DNA of 57,934 nucleotides from Planoprotostelium fungivorum. Its lineage: Eukaryota; Evosea; Variosea; Cavosteliida; Cavosteliaceae. The notes beneath the pieces were generated by a model. That model was given only the letters and a program-made list of their open reading frames with translations. It searched no databases and had not been told where the DNA came from. Shown one piece after another: positions 35,849-46,069 of this stretch (position 1 is the first letter of the stretch; each line of letters starts with the position of its first letter). Position numbers and translations under genes: made by a program. The DNA lies in the NCBI GenBank assembly GCA_003024175.1, contig MDYQ01000181.1, forward strand, positions 1-57,934, given 5' to 3'.

Positions 35849-38440
35849 TTATACTCCGGTCAGTAGTTTCTTCTTCAACTGCTCCTGATCCGTTCGGATC
35901 ATGACTTTGTACTCTTCAAAATCCATGGTGAAAGAAGCATTTCCTTGTGTCTGGGACCGCAACGCGGTGGAATAGCCAAGAGTTTGCTTGAGAGGGACAC
36001 TTCCGTGGATGATCCGATCGGTCTCTCCTTCTGCATCGATGGAATGGACGACTCCACGGCGAGCGTTGGTCAAGTCAGATAAGACGCTACCGACGTATTC
36101 TTGACTGCAACTCAACTGTTCGTCCATCAGCATCTCATCGTCTTGATGTGATGATGGATGTGGATGATGTAACGATGGATATGGATGGTCATCGAGATGT
36201 GATGAAGATCGTCGATGATGATGACAAAGTATATTTCTATTCACCTGGATCTTCATGACGGGCTCCAATATATCCATGTTATCTCCGTTCATGATCATCC
36301 CGCACAACTGCGCCGCACACTTTCGAATGGCCGCCACCGAGCTCGTGTCGTCCAACTCCCAGTCCACCAAGGTGACCGTCACATCCGTGGCCGAATAACC
36401 AAAGACGCCACGATCTAACGCGCTCTTCGTCCCCGCCCAGACCGCATCGACGACTTGCTGTCGGTCCAGATTGACTTCAGACTCCAGAGAGGTCGGCCCT
36501 TCATCGTGGAAGGTGTTGCCGTCCCCTCTCTCTCCCACCTCCAAGCGTAGCGTGAGGCCGGCGCTCTGCTTCCTGCCTCCGACCATCTCGTGGAAGGTCT
36601 TTCGGCTCTCTTCGATGCAGCCGTTGACGCAGGTGCGGTAAGAGATGAAGATGCTGCCGACGTTGGCTTGGACGTTGTAGTGGTTTAAGAGTCTGTCTCT
36701 GATGATCTCCAAGTGTAGCTCTCCCATTCCACCGATGAGTGTCTGTCCTGTCTCTTGGTCGTGCGTCAGGCGAAACGATGGGTCCTCCAATTGCATGTTG
36801 TGTAGTGCGTCCTCCAATGCCTTCTCGTCTGCAGTTCTCAACGGCTCGACAGAGCAGAAGAAGACGGGTGCCGGCACCGTGATGCCCTCCAATTTGACTT
36901 CTCGGTTGGCGTCTTGCATGAGTAAGAGGGTGTCGCCCGTGGCGACTGTCTTGAGGCCGGTGGCGGCACCGATGTCTCCCGCCTCGATGCTCTCCCTCTC
37001 CACGAGGTCTTGTGCATTGACTTCGTAGATGCGAGTGATCCTCTCCTTCTGGCCGCGTGAAGTCAAGAGGGTGGATCCACTCTTGAGCGTGCCACTGTAG
37101 ACGCGGAAGTAGACGACAATGCCTCTGAACTTGTCGTGGATGACTTTGTAGGCGAGGGCGACCATCTGTGCTTCTTTCTTTGGGGTCACCGAGACTGGGC
37201 GGTTGTCTTTGTCCGTCGCTGAGATATCGGTGAGTTTTCAGAAATTTCGAGGAAATCTCACCCTTGGGTTGGGTCGTTTGTAGGGGGGAGGGTAAGTATT
37301 CGACTACGGCATCCAATAATTGTTGTACACCTTTCATTCGTCACGATATGTTCTGTCTCGTTGTAGTTTGACATCTCACCTTTTCTCTTGAGAGACGTAC
37401 CACACAACACGGGCTGACACTTGAGCTCTGCCGTGTACTTACGTAGCGCTCCCTTTATCATATCTGACGTCACACCACTGTCCCCTTGCTCCAAGTACAC
37501 CTACCACGTCAGTACGTACGGTACGTATTCCCCATTCACCTGCATGATGTCCTCGTCGAGGTCGGCGAGGGCTTCCAGAAGCTCCGCACGAGCCTCTAAT
37601 GATTTCTTGTGTGTGACCTTGTCCACAGATTCCGGTGAAAATTCCTCGACAACTACGTTCTCTCCGTCTCTTCCCTCCCACTTGATGACCTGTGTACGTC
37701 ATTACGTACGAGTCGAAATTTCTGTGGATTTTCACCTTCATGTCGACGAGATCGACGACGCCGTGGAAGTGAGAGTCTATACCGATGGGCTGTTGAATTT
37801 TCAACGGGTTTCCGCCGAGTTTTCCTCTTATTGATTGTACGGTGGAGTCCAGATTGCTACCCTCTCGGTCCATCTTGTTAACGAAGATCAGCCTGGGTAC
37901 CCCGTAACTGGAGTTTTCGTTGAGTTTCGAGTGAATTTCACGTGACATCTACCGTTGCGCCTGCTTCCAGACGGTCTCGCTCTGTGCCTGAACACCGGCC
38001 ACGGCATCGAAGACAGCGACGGCACCATCTAAAACTCTCATGGACCTCTCCACTTCGACTGATGAAGATCAGATGTGACTGTAACGTGATGGACTGATGG
38101 ATCATCGTGATTGGATGTGTGAAGGCTGTGTCTTTCACCTGTGAAGTCGACGTGACCCGGTGTGTCGATGAGATTGACTCGATGATCTCTCCATGTGAAT
38201 GAGATGGCGGCTGATTGGATGGTGATGCCTCTCTCCCGCTCCATCTCTAAAAAATCCATCACTGTATCTCCATCGTCCACGTCCCCGATCCTTCCCGTCT
38301 GACCGGTATAGAACAGCATGCATTCGGCTGTCGTCGTCTTTCCGGCATCGACGTGGGCAATGATTCCAATGTTTCGAACCTTATCGATGGATGTCTGAGG
38401 CGTTGATCGGCTTCCAGCGGTACGATGAGTCGCATAATGC
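35849..38440 (-). CDS. GFM2: Mitochondrial elongation factor G2 / ribosome recycling (GFM2-type)
   Basis: [22 protein letters not shown] gives the G1 box. Further boxes are [35 protein letters not shown] (G3) and [11 protein letters not shown] (G4), and [23 protein letters not shown] marks the domain I-II boundary. Domains II-V run without interruption from 37189 down to an intron near 36245, then continue [17 protein letters not shown] to the stop at 35849. [12 protein letters not shown] and [12 protein letters not shown] follow the GFM2 rather than the GFM1 pattern. GFM2 works with the recycling factor to split mitochondrial ribosomes. The leader [15 protein letters not shown] before the G1 box looks like a mitochondrial presequence. 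The first coding exon, upstream of the acceptor at about 38443, was not identified. Confidence 0.92.
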
Positions 38441-38776
38441 CGAGATGCTGATTACTATGAGTGAAGTAAGATGAGGAGAGGTTCACGTGGTGATATGGAT
38501 GGTGTTGAATGAATCGAGTGGATCGATGCTCTGGCGGGTATCGTCCATCGAGAGATCTTGATTTCACTCCGTTGTTTCCATGTCTGTGTCGTGCGTTGTG
38601 TGATAGATGATGGGTTGAGCTTGCACAGACTGATAGGTCTCTTATATAGAGCACTGACGGGTGTCACTGACAATCCTCCTGCGTGTGTGAGATATGGATG
38701 CCGTGAGATCATCTGAAATGAGGAAATCGGTGATCTGATCATGTCGGAAATCGCAAACAAAAAACAACGAGCCGCC

Positions 38777-40049
38777 ATGATGGAAGGCCAGACAACGGAT
38801 CGAATCAAAATATACGTCAAAAATGACGATTGTTTCGTGTGGAGAGTGGAAGGTGTTTAGAGATATCATCACATCGCATATCATCATCCAGCGTCACTGA
38901 ACCATCATACAGACGCTCGACGGATCCGAGAGGAATGGAGGATTTCAGGTACATATATAGGATCCATCGCCAACAATACACAACAGAATGTCTTCAACAG
39001 CCTCCCCCTCCATCTGTCCAAAGACGAAGTCACCTTTCTCCTCTCCAAAGGTGAGCTCCCACCTCGATCGTCTCATCATCTGATGCATGTTGCAAGGTGT
39101 GATCATTGTAGTCGATGGCTCAACCTTAGAAATCGAACCAACTGATGAAGAAGTGGAAAACTTTCAAAAAACGAGAGAAGAAGACTTAGAGAGACAGAGG
39201 AGGTGATGTGCAACACCATGCTGCTGATGACGTTGATGAAAATTCAGGATGATGGAGGAAAACATGAGAGAGAGAGACACGAAGAATCGAAAGGAGAAGA
39301 AGAGAAAGACAGACGAAAATGGGTCATCTGCGGTAACAGCCGACGCAGAAGAAGAAGACAAAAAGTTGGACGACACAGAATGCTCGAGGGAATCAAAGAA
39401 AGACTATCTCGCCCACGTCGTCGGCAACGAAGTGAGATGATGAAATTTCGACGAGATCTCACGAAGAAACAGAACATCGTGTTGTACACTCAACCTCAGA
39501 GGGAGGTACCGCCGACGGAATTTCGTTGGAATTATCCGGGGGACTGGAAGGAGTTTTGCAAGTACAGCGTGTGGCTCAATCTGTGGAATCGAGGATATTT
39601 TATCGGTAAGATGTCGTCATCCTCATCACCATGATCAACATCATCTCACATTGTGTCGATCACGATCACCACATCTTCCATCGTCGACCCCACCATCACC
39701 TCCATCATGATGTCCTCTAAACAGACCAGGCTCTGCCGCCAAATTTGGAGGTGACTTCCTGGCTTACACCGGTGATCCGTTCCAGGTGATCTCACTATCA
39801 CCTCCATCATGCGATGTCTAAAGATGTGCACAGTACCACGCTCATTACATCGTCCTCGTTCACACGGACGGTGCAATCAAGGCATCGACACTCGTTGCCT
39901 TTGGACGTCTCGGTGTGGCCGTGAAGAAGAGTCCAGTCATCTCCTCTGTTGTAGAGAGAAAAGGAGGAGGAACAATGTGGGAAGACAAAGAGTATGAGGT
40001 GTGTGATGTCGAACGAGATGACCGTCGCGGTGGAGAGATAGACGTCTGA
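38777..40049 (+). CDS. TSEN34: tRNA-splicing endonuclease subunit TSEN34
   Basis: MMEGQTTDRIKIYVKNDDCFVWRVE joins to DARRIREEWRISGTYIG and FNSLPLHLSKDEVTFLLSKG, the N-terminal TSEN34 fold. A long Arg/Glu-rich helix region is followed by the catalytic domain. RGYFIG splices at a ~120-nt intron to SAAKFGGDFLAYTGDPFQ, then YHAHYIVLVHTDGAI and LVAFGRLGVAVKKS. Tyr (LAYTGD), His (YHAHY) and Lys (VKKS) form the Sen34-type catalytic triad, responsible for 3'-splice-site cleavage of pre-tRNA. The stop is at 40049. It is arranged head-to-head with GFM2. The tRNA genes in this window have no introns. Confidence 0.9.
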
Positions 40050-40384
40050 TATCGTGAGAAGGTGGAACACTTGACGGTGGTATGGGAGGGTGTTACATGA
40101 TCGATGAGCAGCTTCTTTGTCAGGCTTTTACTCCGCTTTGTGACACTGACAAGACTTCTATAAAACTCCAACGACTCTTCTCTTAAGTGAAATACCACCA
40201 CTACCCGAAACTCGTCGCTTAGCGTGCCTACACGTTCGTCAACGCTGTAACTTCGCGTTATGAATGACATACATCACGTGTTGTTCGTCAGAAAACTCGA
40301 ACCTACTTCTACACCTTACGGAGGTAGCGTCTACTTTTGTGTCGGCCATTCTTTTCGAAGAGCCCATCTGCGAGGTCGTCCATC
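40050..40384. other. Intergenic, no gene recognised
   Basis: 335 bp between TSEN34 and the thaumatin-like gene. No convincing frame or repeat was seen. Confidence 0.4.
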
Positions 40385-41975
40385 ATGGCCTTCAGAACCT
40401 CTTCGCTCCTCTTGGTGCTGGTCGGTGCGGCCATCGTATCGGCAGGATGCCCATCATTTCTAAAGACATGTGGAGACGCGTGCTATTCGGACGATCTCTA
40501 CTGCTGCGTCAATGGTGTCTTGACTCAGAAGTTGTTCTGCCCGACTTCAGGAGATGGAGGAAACAATGGTAACAACAATGGTAACAACAATGGCAACGGA
40601 GGAGACAACGGTAACAACAACAACAACAACAATAATGGAGGTGGTTCAGCCGACGGACGTGCCGATCTGGAGGTCGTCAACAACTGTGGAGTCGATGTGA
40701 GTATCATATGTCGTATATCGGCACCTCCGACTGAATCATTTCTAGCTCTTTATCGAGGCCAGAATGGGTGGTGCTGGAAGTCCCATTCCAGGTGAATCCG
40801 TCACTGTCAGAAAGTGAGTCAGAATCTCTCAATCTCTCCATTCTAATGTGACGACAAGGGTCAGCGCTGGTAGCTCTACCGGATACAACATCCCCGACAC
40901 CGGAGCCAGTGGCACTCGTTTCTGGGCCAAGTATGGCTGCGATAGCAATGGACGTAACTGCTTGATCGGTGACTCCATGCAGTACTGGCCAAACCCTCCA
41001 GGAGGTCAGTTCTCACTTCATCTGTCCACCATACGTTCGACAGCAGGTTCTAAAGAGGTGCAGGTTGCCCCGATGGTGGCTGTCACCCTCCCATCGATTC
41101 TCTGTTCGAGGCCACTTGGGGATGCAAACCCGGAGCCGGCTGCAACAGCATGAACCCCACCACATGGTTCGACACATCTCAGGTATAGACATCACGCTGC
41201 ATGTGTGACATGATGATGATGAACGATCCGCAGGTCGATGGTTGGACCATTCCTTACGCCGTGAGCCTCTTCGGCGAGACTGGAAAGTGCGACTGCGACG
41301 GTAACAGCTGCAAGGGTCTCACCGTAAGTCATCACCGACCATCATCATCTCATCCTCTAAATCCACTCACATCCAATAGTACCTCGACGCCTCTAAACTC
41401 GACCTGGCCAAGTGTCCCTCTAACGAGGACGCCTCTTGGAACGGCCGATTCCCCGACAATGGAGGTCACAGCATGTCTAATTTGGACTTGAGATACATCA
41501 AGAACGGTCAAGTCGTCGGCTGCATGTCCCCTTGCAAGAAATTGACGTACGGAGCCCCCTCTGGTTTCGGCCTCAACGAGGGAACCGGTGAGATCCACGA
41601 TTCAAATTTCAAACTGACCGCGAAAAGTTCCTGCCATCTATATGTGCTGCCCCACTCCCAACCCTGCGTGAGTGGAGAACGTGGCGCGTTGTAGAGATTG
41701 ATTAAAACGCAGAAATTGCGTCTTCGATCAGGGATGCATCAGCTCGGAAGATTGCAGATCTGGACCCGTTGGTAACACACAATTCGTCAATGCCGTTCAT
41801 CAAATGGCCCCTGGAGTGTACTCTTATTCTTACGGTGAGATGATGATGATGATGATGATGGGACTGATGAGATTCAGATGACGGAGTTGGACTCCACGCC
41901 TGTCCCGCCGGTACCGTCAAGTACCAGATGACCTTTTGCCCCAAGGGAAGCGCTTCTTACCCCATTAACGCTTGA
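40385..41975 (+). CDS. Secreted thaumatin-like protein with Cys-rich N-terminal module and Asn/Gly linker
   Basis: A signal peptide (MAFRTSSLLLVLVGAAIVSAG) precedes a short Cys-rich module (CPSFLKTCGDACYSDDLYCCVNGVL...FC), then a linker of Asn-Gly repeats (about 40558-40640). The thaumatin (GH64-TLP) domain follows: VVNNCGVD, RFWAKYGCD, LFEATWG, TWFDTSQVDGWTIPYAVSLFG, CPTPNP, then the final NAVHQMAPGVYSYSYDDGVGLHAC and YQMTFCPKG. TLP domains bind or cleave beta-glucans and are used against fungi or in cell-wall/stalk biology. Six or so introns of about 50 nt. The acidic cleft residues of beta-glucanase TLPs were not verified. Confidence 0.88.
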
Positions 41976-42103
41976 TAAACTGTACTGGTTGTAACTCGGG
42001 TCTCTTTGTTGTAGTAGTGATCATGAGTAGGTTCAACAAAGCGTGAACACACGGATAAAGTGAACAGTAAGTATGAAGATCACAATACTACGCCCAGGTG
42101 AAT

Positions 42104-42170
42104 ACGTCGTTAGTTGGGTATCACGCATGCTTCCCACGCATGAGGTCCCCGGTTCAACCCCGGATAACTA
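42104..42170 (+). pseudogene. Degenerate tRNA-Val-like relic with CCC at the anticodon
   Basis: The anticodon and T arms match the neighbouring tRNA-Val(CAC) almost base for base, but the anticodon reads CCC instead of CAC. The acceptor 3' strand (ATAACTA) does not pair with the 5' end, one T-stem pair is lost and the D arm is altered. It is most likely a decayed duplicate. Confidence 0.7.
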
Positions 42171-42208
42171 GTACATCTGTATCACAGAATGACAGATGAC
42201 GTCATCTT

Positions 42209-42282
42209 GGTTTCGTGGTGTAGTTGGTTATCACATATGCCTAACACGCATAGGGTCCCCGGTTCGATCCCGGGCGAAACCA
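42209..42282 (+). tRNA. tRNA-Val (anticodon AAC)
   Basis: The cloverleaf is complete: acceptor GGTTTCG/CGAAACC, anticodon loop CTAACAC between ATGC/GCAT stems, and T arm CCCGG-TTCGATC-CCGGG with an intact B box. No intron is present, and a TTTT terminator lies 7 nt downstream. TGACGTCA lies 4 nt upstream. Confidence 0.97.
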
Positions 42283-42681
42283 TTCCTTTTACCTATTTAG
42301 GTCAGTGATCATGTGTGTTTTGCGCACAGAACACAATAACATCCATCGAATGGAGCCAGTTATCTGTCGCCACCCCTCTTGAGTATTTTACGGTCATCGA
42401 TCTGCAGGACGATCGCGATCACTTCACACTAAACCGATCGATCTTCTGCAAAAGTGTCCCTTGTGATTTCCCCCTGACCTAACATCGCAATGCATCTCAT
42501 GATCTTCCTGCGTCACCATCTCCTGATCCCAACACTCACCAGCCACACGAGCAAGTTCATTCAATCCCCCTCTGCTGCTCCCTTGTATCTTGCGTGGTCA
42601 GTGCGACATCTTTCGTGCATGACTGTATGGTGTGAATGCTCGTGCATGAAGGATGTCACTGAGGCAAAGGTCAAAAGAAAA
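42283..42681. other. Spacer inside tRNA cluster
   Basis: About 400 bp between convergent tRNA-Val genes. A short open frame runs into the downstream tRNA and is not credible. Nothing else was recognised. Confidence 0.5.
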
Positions 42682-42755
42682 TGGTTCCGCCCGGGATCGA
42701 ACCGGGGACCTCATGCGTGTGAAGCATGCGTGATAACCAACTACACCACGAAACC
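42682..42755 (-). tRNA. tRNA-Val (anticodon CAC)
   Basis: Read on the minus strand: acceptor GGTTTCG/CGGAACC with one G-U type pair, anticodon loop TTCACAC giving CAC, and T arm CCCGG-TTCGATC-CCGGG. No intron is present, and T runs follow the 3' end. TGACGTCA lies 4 nt upstream, at 42760-42767. Confidence 0.96.
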
Positions 42756-42962
42756 TTGATGACGTCATTTATTTCAATGAAATATGTAATAATTTAGCTA
42801 TATAACTCAAGCCATACAGTTATCAAGCCGAGTTACGGTTATAACTTGAGCGAGTCATCTTACAGCCGCGGGAAGCACAGAGGTTGGAACTCGAAACGAC
42901 CACCAATCTCAGAGGGCAGAGGATTTCGGAAATTTTATACATCTACAGAGTTGTAAAAGGAA

Positions 42963-43036
42963 TGGTTTCGCCCGGGATCGAACCGGGGACCCTATGCGTG
43001 TTAGGCATATGTGATAACCAACTACACCACGAAACC
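42963..43036 (-). tRNA. tRNA-Val (anticodon AAC)
   Basis: The body is identical to the 42209 gene, on the opposite strand, including the downstream ATTCCTTTTAC. The upstream element keeps only CGTCA of TGACGTCA at the same spacing. Confidence 0.97.
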
Positions 43037-43162
43037 AAGGTGACGAGTATATGCTTTCTCATTGTTGGTTTGATTATACAGAATTGACAATTTACAGCAT
43101 GTCGCATCAATTGACAAAATGATCATTTTGATTGAATGACCGATATAGTTTCTATACATCTA

Positions 43163-45037
43163 TCACGATTCAATCTTTCCAAAGCTCCTCAACTTCTCCT
43201 CCAATTGTTCGAAATTTGGTCTGATCATTTCATCAGAGGTAAGGCACAAGTCCCTTATTCCCTTCAACTTCCTCCTCTCCTCTCCTTCCACGTCGCTCAG
43301 CACCATGAGTTCATCCAGGAGAATGGCCCAAGCTCTGACCTCTATGCCTTCTAATGTCTGTGACATCCGTCTGTCGCTCCTATCGTACAGACTGGCGGCA
43401 CCAAAATCGACCAACATGGGTTGACCCTCAGCAGATAGCTCTTCGTGAATTTTCTCTGGACGGCTGTCATTACAAAACGATAATGACGAGAAGAGTGGTA
43501 CCTTCACTCGCTTGCAGGCGATAGACGATGTTGTGTCCGTAGAGATCTCCGTGCATGATGCCTGTGATCGTGATGTCATCATCTCATACGAAACGTCTCT
43601 CGATCGCATCGTCTATGATTGTGACTCACCTTTCTGGTGGAGAAATCTCATGGCAGAAGCCATACCCTTCATGATGCGAAACAGAACGACTTTGCTCAAC
43701 ATTTTTTCTTCGTAAATGTCACGCGTGCAACTTTTCATGCTGGGTGGTCTGGCCAATTTGGACCATTCTTTCGTGTTGAGCAGCCACATAACGATGGCCT
43801 TGCTGCCTTTCGGGTGTCGGGTGACTCGCCCGATGAGAGACGTGATGTGTGGGTGTCCCGCGGACATCATGTGTGCGTTCATTTCGTTCAGGGGTGAGCC
43901 GTCGCTGGTCATCTTTCCTTTGTAAACTTTGACTGCCACCTGATGATCCTTGAGATGGATGGGAGAGATGATGTTACACCTTCTTCTCTGAATCCGTCTT
44001 ACTCTTCCAGTCTGCTCGATAGACGACTCCCGATGCACCTGAAGATGAGACATCAGAATGCGAAGATCGGCGATCATCATTACCTTCTCCTAATTTCTCG
44101 CGAATGGATAGCTCGTTCCAATTGACCTCTTTCGTATCGTGGTCTCTGATTTTCTACACACATTCAATCGATCGTTGGACGACATCATACACACCGACTC
44201 CCATTCAGATGTGAACGGATTTCCTGCGAACGCAATCCAAGCCAGTTTCGGTAGTTCAGATATGAATGGTGGTAATTCTCTCAATTGGTTGTTGCTGATC
44301 CTCATCAATTCGAGTTGGCTGCACGACCTCATGGTGTCAGGTAAGCTCTTCAGCCGGTTACCCGCCAAGAGTAATTTTTGGAGGTTGGTGTATCGTCCTG
44401 AAGAAGGTGAGAACGATGGTCATGCGTGATGGGCTACCCATATCCGAGGGGAGTTCTTCGATGAGGTTGTCTGTCAGTGTGAGCCATCTGATATTGGGCG
44501 GGAGAGCTTCGATACGAGTGATCTGATTACTCTTGAAAGACATCATGGAGATGCTCTTACAATTTCCAACGGCCTGCGAGATGATCGATCAGTCACGTTA
44601 CACGTCGGCAATGAATCGGGCGCAATTACCTGAGGGATCGTAGTGAACTTGTTGCTTGATAAAAAGAGGATCTTCAATCGATGCAATCGATGAAGATCAT
44701 CTGGGAGAGACGACAGAGCGTTATCTTTCAAGTCTAAAACCTCCAACGTATCTGCCAAATCAAAAATCTGTTGCCCATTAGCAGAGATCGAAAAACTGAT
44801 GTGACAATCGAGATGTTGATTTCCTACTTCACGCGGAAACTCTGTCAGTCCTTCCGATATGGTGATCTCTTTCCTTCCAGAGATGTTCTTTTGCCTCAAG
44901 AGAGTGAGCTGAGACGGTGGTGTCGTTGATAACGATAGATAAAAGACGGGAAAGGCCATCAGAATGGCGACGAGAAGAAAGCATTTCAACGGCTCTTTAC
45001 TGAACGTCTCAGACGATCTGCCCCTGATCTTTCGCAT
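43163..45037 (-). CDS. Leucine-rich-repeat receptor-like kinase (HGDLY-type)
   Basis: The basic N-terminus MRKIRGRSSETFSKE leads into a membrane helix (CFLLVAILMAFPVFYLSL). About six LRRs follow (LEVLDLKDNALSSLPDDL, LKILFLSSNKFTTIPQ, IRWLTLTDNLIEELPSDMG, LQKLLLAGNRLKSLPDTM, LELMRISNNQLRELPPFI), then a C-terminal kinase domain with the VAVKVYKG lysine. The catalytic loop reads GIMHGDLYGHNIVY, so the usual HRDLKPxN is replaced by HGDLYxHN with the catalytic Asp and Asn retained; the DFG motif is LVDFGAAS. This HGDLYxHN wording is characteristic of a LRR-kinase branch also found in plants and proteobacteria. The protein is probably active. The LRR and kinase lie on the same side of the single helix, so this is not a classical receptor topology. 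Confidence 0.85.
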
Positions 45038-45244
45038 GACCCAATTGATGTCAACTCGAAACCCGCTCCCGCTCCTCCCCTGACGATCACGCGTCTACAA
45101 CTGTAACGCTACGTACATCTTCAGATAGAATCATCCTCATATCATACGATAGGATACGTTGAGCCCACAAACGCATGACTGCGACCGCGCGCATCTTCCA
45201 CACAACTTCACTCTCCCCACCATCATTCGAAACTATCAACTATC

Positions 45245-45918
45245 ATGAACAAAAGCCTTCGCGTAGAACGTTCCACCCTCTTCTCTGACTTCAACTTACC
45301 TTCCGATCACCAAACGAGTAGACCTTTTGTGGGTGCCCTCAGGTGTCTGGAGACCTTCAGAAACTTCTGTCAGCAGAGAGAGGCACACAGAGAGGTCTTA
45401 GCTTTGGAAGTCTTCTTTGAAATCGATTGGACGGTACGAACTGGTCGCATCAACAAGTCACCCGCATTCCAACAGAGTCTTGCCGATGACACCACCTACA
45501 CCATCGTCATCGACGAAGATCTGTGGGATAGAGCAAAGTTCAGCACAGAAGCACATCGAGTGCAACGCTACACGTTCTTTTTCTTCGTAGAGCTATTGAG
45601 ACACATCTTTCACTTTGTAAAGACGGGACAGACGTTGAGATTGCATCACCTCTTGGACGGGTCCGTTCATCTCTTCGGCTACACCGATGAAGTGATCGTC
45701 GTGAGGAAGGACGGAATGTTTAGAATACCAGACGAAGCCATACAGAATGCACTGTACAGTGATCCAACGAGAGAGATAGGATACGTGAGTATAAGAGGAT
45801 GTGAATAATACTGAGTACGCATCAGATGGAGTTGAGGCCGGCGGACCTGCAACGAAACAGAGTGACGGACAACCTCAAGAGAAAGAGGAAATTGGATGTT
45901 TTGGAATCGAGCCGATGA
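45245..45918 (+). CDS. Hypothetical two-exon protein (~208 aa)
   Basis: ATG 45245 (MNKSLRVERSTLFSDF) opens a 179-codon exon that splices after REIGY (45784) through a 45-nt intron to MELRPADLQRNRVTDNLKRKRKLDVLESSR and a stop at 45918. The central segment is rich in Phe/His/Leu helices (RYTFFFFVELLRHIFHFV) without clear membrane character, and the end is basic (KRKRK, nuclear-signal-like). No domain was recognised. An RGS fold was considered but key residues are missing. Confidence 0.7.
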
Positions 45919-46069
45919 GATAAACGATGTATCAACTGCTCACATTCATTCTGTCTTCATTCTGATGCAGCAAAGGAGAATCAGGAAGCTGAAGTCAAGT
46001 GCGAAAATGATACACAAATCCGCATCTACACCTCGACAATTTGATTCTGTGATCAGAATTTGGCTCATC

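Noticed and set aside
36501-37337. Long second minus-strand frame opposite the mitochondrial EF-G2 exon
   Set aside because: It lies in another frame of the clearly coding EF-G2 exon, is His/Arg-rich and resembles nothing; a shadow.
45245-45918. RGS domain
   Set aside because: Only a vague helical resemblance; the conserved RGS residues are not present.
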